Positions 55,636 through 64,000 of a stretch of DNA of 64,000 bases are shown piece after piece. The number at the start of each line of letters is the position of its first letter. Within the stretch, counting starts at the first letter, position 1. The translations under genes were made by a program, and so were the position numbers. The stretch comes from Schizophyllum amplum (lineage: Eukaryota; Basidiomycota; Agaricomycetes; Agaricales; Schizophyllaceae), in NCBI GenBank assembly GCA_007026445.1, contig VDMD01000002.1:372001-436000 (forward strand). The letters run 5' to 3'. The notes below the pieces were generated by a model, which was not told the origin of the DNA, did no database searches, and worked only from the letters and a program-made list of their open reading frames with translations.

Positions 55636-58600
55636 TCATGCCAAACGATCCCGGTGGCCCGTCAGAATTCCCTCCGGACCCTCCACAGCTGCACTCCACG
55701 CTGTCAAGGTCGGCAGGTAATCGCTCAGCCCCCCACCACTTGGCGCGGCTCCCGAAATACGCCGGTCCATTCTAGGCGTGGTCCCGCCCGCACTCGATGT
55801 CGTTGCCGCGGAGCCCGTGCTCACCGTCCGTGAACCCAGAGGCGCGGGCGGCGATGCGCTAAGTGTGCCCGCCCGGAAGCTCTGCACACGCCGGCTGAGC
55901 GCGCGCAGCACGCCCGAGCCGGGGAGACTGTCGTCGTCAGGTTGCGCGGGTTCGTCACGCGGAATCTCGCCCTCGCCCGCTTGACTGAGGAACGTCGACC
56001 GGATGGACGAGTCTGACAGACCGCGCCGTCGCAGTCGCCGGGTTGCGAGCGGGGTGATGGCGTCCGCTTCCTCGCTTGGATCCTCGATGTCTCCAACCCC
56101 ACCCGGCTGCTCGGGCGTCTCGATATCGATGACCGCGTCGACATGCCGAGAGAGGCGCTGCTGCTCTCCACCAGGATATCCAGGCAGTGCCGGCCGACGA
56201 TAGGCAGGCGCTGACGGGGTACCCGGTTCGCGCATCAACCCGCGCATCGAGCCACGCACGGACCCACCCTTCGGCACCACGACCCACGAGTCTGGCGTCG
56301 CAGGTCCAGGTCGCGGCGCCCCCGCAAATATATGCAAGTGGGACGGCCGCGCTGAGCTTTGGCGACCAATGGTCTCGGGAGGCGCAGTAGCCACGGGCGA
56401 CGCAGAAGCGACGCTTCGCCCTACGCCCGAGCCCGAGAACTCGACGTTGACAGTAGTTGACGCCGTTGCAGTTGCGGGGCTGAGCTTGGGCACAAAACGG
56501 GGGCCGCGCTGACTAGCCGAACGCGCGAGAGGCGACACGATGCGCTCTGGCGGGCCTGTGCCCTGCGCGGGGGCGCCGAAGAGCTTCGAGATGGGCGCGA
56601 TCCAACCTGAGGCGCCGGAGGTGGACCCGGATGCGGCTTGCCGCTCGCTCTCAGCCTTGGAGGGATCGAGGGAAAGCATACTGAGGCGAGGCGCGAGTCC
56701 AGGATCAAGGATTACGTCGTTGAGCGTAACCCGCAGCTCGCCCATCTCGCTAAAGATCTCGCGCACGAGCTTGAAGAGGATGCGAAGGTCCTTGCGGGTG
56801 CAGATCGCGATCGACTTCTCGTCCTCGAGAAGCGCGCGGAACTGGGCGCGCAGGCCGCCCGCCTCGTTCACTATAGCGTTGACCGTGCTCCGCGACAAGT
56901 GCCCGACGTCGGCCCCCCGGAGGTGCTGTCGCTTGAGCCGATTGGTGAGTGTCAACGCATCCGCCTGAGTCATGCGGTTCAGCAGCGTGGCGACACGCTC
57001 GAAGAGGACACCCATGCTCGAAGCTGCTGACTCGGAGAAGGAAGAGGACTCTGAGCGAGGGTCGTGCGGGGACGGTGATGTCATCCCGCTGGGTGCGAGG
57101 AACGTAGGCCAGACCTCCGTCTGCACGCCCCGCGACCGCGTTAATAGGAGGAGAGGCTTGTGACTGCGATATCGCTCGTCATTGTCCTCATCGTCCTCGC
57201 CATCTTCAACTTCCAGGGCCAAGTTGGATGGTATACGAACGCTCGTAGGCGAGAGCGGTGTGCCAGTTTCGTTCGGGGACAATGGTAGAGGAAACCTTGA
57301 GGTCTCTGGGGTGAGTGGCTCCTGTAAGATACATCAATAGGGCGTCACGAAATAGAGAGGCGATGCTCTTACAAAGGAGTGCCTAGATCTGCGGTCAGCG
57401 CTTTCGCTGCGTCGGTTCTTCTGCATTATCTGAAAGCCAATGAGCTGGAAGAATTACGATGATGCTGTCTCTCACATAATCCTTGAAGTTGGACGTTGGC
57501 ATGCTGCCTGTATGGTGATGCCGTAGTGGTGTAGGTGCTGCAGGGCAAGGTTGGTCGATATACAAGCATACGTGCTTGCGCTCACCTCGTGATGGATAGG
57601 TTGCCTTCTGCTCTTCAAGCTCCTCCTGCAATGCATGGAGGTCCTCGCGCGACTCAGCTAGCAATCGCTGTAGCTCTCCGTTATCCCGCTTCAGGATCTC
57701 GTTGTCGCTGACCAGAGATTCTAGAACTTTAGCCATCTCCTCTTGCTCTGCTTCGCGAGACTGTGTTGATCGCTGGACGCAGTGTAAGAGTATGCAGGGC
57801 GTATGCTCGGCACACGCACCGTTTGCAGGGATTCCTGGAAGCTGTGTATTCGCGAGCGAGCGTCTTGTATGAGTGACTCGGATGATTCCAAACGGTGGAC
57901 GCGCTTCTCCTCCTGCTCTTCTTGCAAGCGTCGTAGCTCTGTCTGGAGCTTCTCTACGTGCTATAATCAGGGGTATGCCACATTCGAGGGGAAGTAAGCG
58001 TACTGGTCTTCTCCTTCAGCGCAGCGAACCTGGACTCTGCCAATCTGGCGCGTTGCGACTCGCCGTCCCTCTCCTGCTGCATGTCATCCCGTTCCCTCTG
58101 CGCAGTAGCGACCTTGGACTCCCATCCGAGAGAGCGAGCATGATGTCCAGTGAGGCGTGATATGGTGGCTCGTGCGTCATCGACTTCCTCTAGCAGCGAC
58201 TTATTCGTCGCCTCCGTTACTTCGGCATTAACGAGTGCTTGATTGAGGCGCTGCATTAAGGTCAGAACGCGATTATCGGCTGGGAGGGAAACGCACCATC
58301 TCCAGCATGCCCTTGGAAGTTCGTGTCTCCTGCAGATCCGCGGCGTCTTGGGTCATCGTGACGTCTGCAGGGTCCTCGGTGGCCTCTGTGGCCTCAGTGG
58401 TCTGTGTTACGTCCGATGCACTTCTGTAGCGCCTCCTCTTTGAAGTATAGGGCGTCAAGGGTAGGATTGTCATTCAGGTACCAAATCACTCGCCTCTTCA
58501 CGGACGTATGCTTCATGCCGCTGCAGGAGCGCCTGTCCGACCTCTTGGGAACGTTAGCAAGATATCATGACGACCTGGTATATGTCGCACCTGCGCTGAG

Positions 58601-58831
58601 GATGAGCCTGCTCTCCAGGCGCGCCTTGAGTGCAGCCCATGCCTTCGCATGCTCGCACTCTTCCTTCCCACAGCAGCAAGACGCGAGAGGAGGCTCCGGT
58701 GAGGGTACGCGAGAGAAATCAGCAAGAGCCTGGGTGAGATCGTCGATGTTTGTTGTTGCACGGTGCAGGCTATTGGCCAGAAAGGACTCTGGCGTCATGG
58801 GACGCGATTCCGGGGCATCTGGGGGTGACAT
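55636..58831 (-). CDS. Coiled-coil protein of unknown function
   Basis: Starts at ATG 58831 (MSPPDAPESRPMTPESFLAN) and ends at TGA 55638-55636, with several short introns. The N-terminus has a Cys/His cluster (LASCCCGKEECEHAKAW) that could bind zinc. A long coiled coil follows in the exons between about 58250 and 57600: SLLEEVDDARATISRLTGHH, LQTELRRLQEEQEEKRVHRL, ILKRDNGELQRLLAESREDL. The large last exon (57282 downward) has a helical block (GVLFERVATLLNRMTQADAL, IAICTRKDLRILFKLVREIF) and then a long Ser/Pro/Arg disordered tail. No enzyme motif or membrane segment. The layout suggests a cytoskeletal or vesicle-tethering scaffold, but that is only an analogy. Intron borders in the 5' half were not all fixed. 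Confidence 0.75.
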
Positions 58832-59438
58832 GGGAGGCCCGGAACAGGCCAGAGATTATTTATCTCAGAATTGAAGAAGGAGTAGCTTGTGAGGGTAATA
58901 AGAGCGATGTTCCGAATTCGAGACAATGGCGATAGTGAAGGACAAGGGCAGACACGAAAGGCAATGGTAAGATGGGCGCGTGTTCGCGTGATTCAGATCA
59001 CGCCGATCCCGGACCCGACAGTCAACTCTGATGATGATGAGGGCAACTTCTTCAAGACCTCTTCAGGTCTCTCGAGCAGGGAAACAAGTTTCTGGACATG
59101 GGAAACAGTACGTTTTGGACGATTGAACGACTGGCTTTGTTTGTTCGTCTGTCGGACGTACAAATAAAGTGATTGTTTGTTTCAGCTTTGAAGTCAGTAA
59201 TTACCCAATCCTCTTTTCCGGTCGTTTTGGATGTGCTCAATGAAAGATGTCGATGCTCGTGGACGTCCAACGAGCAACTGACGGTGAGCAATGACTATGA
59301 GCATAGTTCGACGGTTAGACACGGTTATATGTAAGAATGCTGCCGTCGGCATCTCAATCAGCCTGAGAGTTGTGAGATAAGTAATACTCGACCCCCTGGA
59401 ACCTTGCTCCCTCCCTCATCCTGTTCAAAAAGTTATCT
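58832..59438. promoter_or_regulatory. Divergent intergenic region
   Basis: 607 bp between the divergent starts of the coiled-coil gene (-) and the MFS gene (+); it contains both promoters. No coding sequence or clear TATA box was recognised. A CCTTGCTCCCTCCCTCATCC pyrimidine stretch lies just before the MFS ATG. Confidence 0.5.
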
Positions 59439-61276
59439 ATGGAGGCCGAAGAACGAAATGCAAATCATGTCGACGAGGAGGCTCCTCTCCTCGACGCCCC
59501 CCGCGGCCGTCGCGTCAAGTCGCGCCAGCATCTGAAGAGCCAGTTAATCATTGTTATGCTGCTGCAGATCTGTTCTCCTATAACGAGTCAGTCTATCTAT
59601 CCGTATATCAACCAGGTGTGTGGCCTGCAATACATTCCTTTCATCTCTGTTAACCTTTCGCGCAGCTCATAAGAGAGATCGGCATAACGGGAGGCGACGA
59701 CCGTAAAGTAGGGTACTACGCCGGCTTGATAGTATGTGCTCCTTGATCTTATCTCCTTTTTTGACTGAACATGAGTCCAGGAATCCCTCTTCTTTGTCAC
59801 TGAAGCTTTGACCGTCCTTCAATGGAGTCGCGTCTCCGACTATATTGGCCGCAAGCCCGTCCTTCTCCTCGGCATGTTTGGCACCATCGTCTCCATGCTC
59901 TGCTTCGGCCTGTCCACCACTTTTTGGCAGCTTGTTATCAGCCGCTGCTTTTGCGGCTTCCTCAATGGCAACATCGGCGTCATGAAGAGCATCATGGGCG
60001 ACCTCACCGACCCCTCCAACCGCGCAGAGGTCTTTGCCTACCTCCCCGTTGTCTGGGGTCTCGGCGCGACGCTCGGGTGAGTACACTCGCCACTTTTACA
60101 TTGCATTTTATCCTCATCTGTTCACAGTCCGTTCTTCGGTGGCTGGCTTGCCCGGCCACACGATCGCTGGCCGCATGCATTTGCCGCCCAGTTCTGGCAG
60201 GACTACCCCTACTTCTTCCCCTGCCTCATTACTGCTAGCTACGTCGTTTTCGCTTTCACCATCACTGCCATCTTCTTCCGCGAGGTGCGCATCCCTACTC
60301 CAACCGACCTCCCTTCCCACTCAACCCCACGCAGACGCTCCCCGGTAGACACTCCTTCCTCGCCCGCTTGCGCTCCAAGTCGCGCTCCTTCTATGGCAGC
60401 ACGGACACGCCGCTCCCTGCGGACGACCCCAAGGACGATCCGCCAGCGCTCCGCGAGCTCCTCACTTTCCCGGTCGTCATCAGCATCGCCAACTACGTCG
60501 CCCTTGCCTTCATCGAGATCATGGAGCTCTCCCTCCTCCCGCTCTTCCTCGCCATGCCGCTCAGCATCGGCGGCCTCAATCTTGCACCTGACAAGATCGG
60601 CTATATCCTTGGCTCGTACGGCGTGGCGACAGGCGCGTTCCAGGCGCTTTTCTTCGCTCGCATCACGAGGCGGTTCGGTGTGCGCGCGGTGTTCATTACG
60701 GGCATGGCTGCCTTTGTCCCGATGACTCTCGCATACCCGATCGCGAGCGCTTTGGCGAAAACCGCGGGTGGTGTTACGCCGGCTGTGTGGATGCTGGTAG
60801 GCTCAATTGTGCTCATGTTGTGTGTCATGGATCTGGCGTATGGTGAGTGGCCGGTCGCTCGTGTCGAGCTCTCAGCTGACGTACGATCGCGTAGGGACGA
60901 TTTTCATGTTCGTCACCGCGTCTGTGCCGAATCAAAATGCGCTTGGCGCGACGAATGGGGTGAGTAGACTTGCTTTGATTTTGTATGTGAGGCATTGACC
61001 ATCGGACAGGTTGCGCAAACATTCGTCTCCATCTCGCGCGCCATCGGGCCGGCGGCGGCGACGTCCATGTACTCCTTCTCCCTCGAGCACAACATCCTCG
61101 GCGGCAACGCCGTCTACGTCCTCCTGCTCGTCCTAAGCGTCATCTCGCTGCGTCTCGCGTCCTACTTGCCGCCAAACAACTGGGACGAGACGGCCACTTA
61201 CGAGGCACCAAATAATCACGAGGAGATTGCGAACGGCCGGAGTGTGGCGGAAAATGCCAATAGGCAAGATGAGTAG
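59439..61276 (+). CDS. Major facilitator superfamily transporter, ZIFL-like
   Basis: Twelve-span proton-coupled transporter of the plasma or vacuolar membrane. Exons 59439-59615, 59666-59731, 59781-60076, 60128-60284, 60335-60842, 60895-60959, 61010-61276 total 512 codons (511 aa). Membrane segments visible include LIIVMLLQICSPITSQSIYP, LLLGMFGTIVSMLCFGLSTT, YFFPCLITASYVVFAFTITA, ITGMAAFVPMTLAYPIASAL, MLVGSIVLMLCVMDLAYG and AVYVLLLVLSVISLRLASYL. Motif A in the first loop is WSRVSDYIGRKPVLLLG. GNIGVMKSIMGDLTD and PSNRAEVFAYLPVVWGLGAT match the fungal group related to zinc-induced-facilitator-like proteins. The N-terminus has an acidic-dileucine-like motif (EEAPLLDAP), a possible vacuolar sorting signal. 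Substrate unknown. Confidence 0.93.
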
Positions 61277-63864
61277 ACCTGTGTCGCTGGTCTTTGGACA
61301 AATTATAGATATGGGCACGAGGCGGATTGTGACGCTGACGGACATAGAGGTTCATTTGTAGATGCATAATGCTAGACAAGGATTCCGACCGACGATGTGT
61401 GTGCGAGGCCGGGCGGGGCGATGGGCGAGCAGCGGTGATGGGGCGTGTACAAGGACAAGATGGTGGGAGGGCAGTGTGGCCATGGGGGTAAGCATTTAGC
61501 TCGCGATGCACTTCTGACCAGGATGCAGCTCCTTGGGTCTTCGTCGGCAAATCCTTTTTTGGCATCCTCGTACTCCTGACTACGTACTGTCGCTGCTACC
61601 ATCGCTGTCTGCGCAGCGGGATGCGCTGCGCAGACATCAAAGACGACGACGTCGGACGCAAGCTGTCATTTTTCCACCCTCCTTCAGTACTCTTCAAATC
61701 AGCTTGACGCGCACGCTCTTTTCTGTCAAGGACCGGCATGTAGGCGACATTATTTAGGGCGCTGGAGCTCGCTGTCAATGCCATTGTCATGGCCTTTGCA
61801 ACTTGCATGTCCGCTGGTGGACTTGCCCGATGCGTCCTCCCCCGATGCCGCCTCACGTGACATCGAATTCCGAGTCCTCCTCATGGGCGGGCCCTGCTGC
61901 GTCCCTGCTGCGTCCCCTGCTCCGACTGCGTCCCGCAATTCATCCTGACTAATACTATCCCGGACCGACGTTCCTGTGGCCTCATGTGGCGTGCACTCAT
62001 TGCATCCGCGCCCCCCCCCCCCGGGGCCCCAGCTGCTCCCAGGTCGTCCACGCCGTGCCATGCGCGGCGGCGCTGCCCTCGCCGCCGGTTCCAGTGCCCA
62101 CCCTCGATGACGTCCCAAGATCTGTTCCCCGCTCAGGTCCTCCGCTACGGACGACTCAGCTTACATCACGCGGCCGCTGTTCCTGCTGTTGGATCATGCC
62201 CAGTGACGAGCGTTCCTCTCATCGATTACATACTGATTTGGGACTGGAAAATCCTCTCGGTCGCTTTTGCTGTTCCCTCGACTGGCGCTGCTCCTTGTCC
62301 AATGTGCTGCGTACCTCAGACCTATCGCGCGCCTTGTCATTACCCACCGGAATGCCTATTAATTGCTAGCTGCTCTGCGCCGTACCTGTTGTCGTCCGCG
62401 GCGTCGCCGTTGTCGCTCCCCTTGTCACCTCCGGCTATGGCAAGGCCCGGGATATATCATCTGCAGCAACGAACTCGCCATCGAGTCCCCGCAGTCGTCG
62501 TTTACGTGCGCTTTCTTCGCCACAAGGTGCCAGAACTTGAACTGTTCGGAAATGCTTCAAAGTACCGCCCTGTTCGTCCCGACTCCCATGTCTGTCCCAC
62601 GCCCATCCGAAAATACGCATTGGTGTCGGGGAACAGTATGGAGGTGAGACGATGGCCAAGGGCACTTGAGGCGCGGCCGCTGGTTCTTACTTGTACGTTC
62701 TTGTAAGCGTCCAACTGTCTCTTACTTCTCAGCCTACTTGTGTGCATCCTCTGCCGACACCAGCGTTTCTCAGCACAAATGCCACGTCTATTTACCGCAG
62801 GAAGGCTGAACTTGGTCACATTTTCCCAACATTGCACGCGCCAAACCGCGTCTTCCTTCAATCTTCCTTCTCTCGATTACGTCTGCACCTAGCGCACCTC
62901 TCACGGCAGCTCACGGCCCCGAGTGGTTCTGGGCAAGTTCTGGGCGTAAAATATGCCCCGATACGGCACCTGTGAGCCGCGACGCAGCTTTGCAAAGCTC
63001 GCGTTGGTATCTGCTCTTCCGCTTGGGTCTTAGCGAGAGTGCAGGCGTTCTCAAGGCAGCCTTGCGTATAGCCGATTCAATTTTACTACCCTGTGTATGG
63101 CTGCTTGCGAGCGCGTGCCTGCGTGGGAGAATCTTTGAAATCAATCAAGATCCCATGCATGTTGAACGTTGAAGCTGAAGTTCCACCGGTCCATGTTCAG
63201 CCCACGTTCAGCCGGTGCCTTTGGGTCTTTGGACAGGGTCTGAAAGTACTGCAAAGACGCTTGTGGAGTACTAAGGGTCACTATGTGTATTTTATGAATG
63301 GGCAGGCGATTGAATTACGTCCCTGTTCAAGTTCGATGGTCGCCTACAACGAGCAAGAAATCGGGCCTCCGGGACTTGCCGTTTGACTGCCGCAAAGGTG
63401 ATCAGATCGGTGGCGGTACATGCGATCTATGAAGTTGATGACGCACCACCGGCCCCACGGCCCACCCCGCACGTGTTCAAGATCAACGATTCCTTTCCGA
63501 TCGCGTTCCTCTCTTCCTTATCTTGTCTTCGGAAGCAGTCACTTCTCTCCTGGGGATATGTCAGGAGTCGACTCAGGGATATGTTGCCGAGTTTCTACTC
63601 ATGTTTTTTCGGAAGTACAACATAACTCGTTTTGGCGCAAGGCATGTGCATGAAGAGCACTACTGCAACAGTTGTACACGAGAGCACTGCGCCGTGCGGC
63701 CTTGTACACACCGGAGGCGCGAAAACTCGCCCCGTCGGAGGCCGCATATTTTGGGTCCGCTGAAGATGGGAGCCATTTCCAAATCTCTCCGCCCGGCGGT
63801 GATGGATTCATGAACCCACGACCTTGTAAGCGGCCTGGGCTCCCTTTAATACTTCATTGGAATC
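61277..63864. other. 2.6 kb without a recognised gene
   Basis: Downstream of the MFS gene. Contains the perfect hairpin at 61606-61636 and a C run followed by GGGGCCCC at about 62011-62028. Open frames exist on both strands (for example 61984-62706 plus) but none shows a domain or a coherent exon chain. GC content and codon-like bias at 62400-62650 suggest decayed coding sequence. A tRNA-like B-box at about 63785-63825 was rejected. Confidence 0.4.
61606..61636. terminator. Perfect 13-bp hairpin, possible structured 3' element
   Basis: TGTCTGCGCAGCG (61606-61618), loop GGATG, then CGCTGCGCAGACA (61624-61636). It lies 330 bp beyond the MFS stop codon. Fungal Pol II terminators are not hairpins, so a terminator role is unlikely; it could be a footprint of a mobile element or an RNA structure. 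Confidence 0.35.
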
Positions 63865-64000
63865 ATGCCGCCCCTCTGGCTTCTCCGCGATCCCCTACCC
63901 CTCCCCTCCAGCCTCTTCCACTCCATGGTTGTCCGTCTCGCCCATGCAGCACCCGCAGCTGCACGGGGCGCGGTGGCCACCCTTCTACAAAGCTTATACA
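63865..64000 (+). CDS. Possible 5' end of a gene running off the window
   Basis: An open frame from ATG 63865 (MPPLWLLRDPLPLPSSLFHS) continues through a second in-frame ATG at 63925 (MVVRLAHAAPAAARGAVATL) to the last base. The start of the second part is basic, Ala-rich and lacks acidic residues, so a mitochondrial presequence is possible. Only 45 codons are visible and the product cannot be named; it may be chance. Confidence 0.3.
   Translation, partial: MPPLWLLRDPLPLPSSLFHSMVVRLAHAAPAAARGAVATLLQSLY

Noticed and set aside
63785..63830. B-box-like GGGTTCATGAATCC on the minus strand
   Set aside because: An ATG insertion disrupts the T loop and the rest of the cloverleaf is missing.

Overview
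The window is nuclear DNA from a filamentous fungus, most likely an agaricomycete (Basidiomycota) with a wood- or litter-decay lifestyle. The basis is: genes dense in introns of about 45-60 nt, most with GTGCGT, GTGAGT or GTACGT donors; GC-rich coding sequence; a secreted AA9 lytic polysaccharide monooxygenase and a GH43 glycosidase; basidiomycete-style F-box, ZIFL-like MFS and orphan genes; and a nest of DNA transposons. A polypore-type fungus is an inference; no species marker is present.

Layout. 1-14.6 kb holds housekeeping genes: cullin-1 (+), an 86-aa conserved-looking small protein (-), a DNAJC28/DUF1992 protein (-) divergent from delta-1-pyrroline-5-carboxylate dehydrogenase (+), a PPIL4-type cyclophilin with RRM and RS tail (+), a secreted SMP-30/lactonase-like protein (+) and a 12-exon orphan (+). 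At 15.2-17.5 kb a 1.16-kb DNA element with subterminal palindromic repeats ends 66 bp before an AA9 LPMO gene. 18.4-30.7 kb carries an acidic orphan, a degenerate dual-specificity-phosphatase-like protein, a membrane-anchored UBP16/USP30-like deubiquitinase, RRP7, an intron-containing tRNA on the minus strand, and a Nam8/Ngr1/Csx1-type RNA-binding protein. 31.7-41.4 kb is one very large minus-strand neurofibromin/Ira-type RasGAP gene. It is followed by a WBP2-family gene (-).

43.2-55.3 kb is the most unusual part. One GH43 arabinanase/arabinofuranosidase-like gene is scattered as collinear exons over about 8.9 kb. It is split by a 3.6-kb element that itself contains at least two further elements, by two inverted copies of a 1.8-kb element that form a giant palindrome, and by an 80-bp foldback, and it carries two single-base frameshifts. 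The next gene, an F-box protein, is cut by an 842-bp hAT-like element with a perfect 8-bp target duplication; removing the element and one duplication restores a 630-codon frame. The last part holds a coiled-coil protein (-), an MFS transporter (+), about 2.6 kb with no recognised gene, and the possible first exon of a gene leaving the window.

Fungal genes do not form operons, so order says little about joint function. Ubiquitin-pathway parts (cullin, F-box, deubiquitinase) and plant-polysaccharide enzymes (AA9, GH43) recur, but no co-regulated cluster is evident. Exon models come from splice signals and reading-frame arithmetic alone; alternative starts (TTG/GTG) were rejected in favour of ATG.
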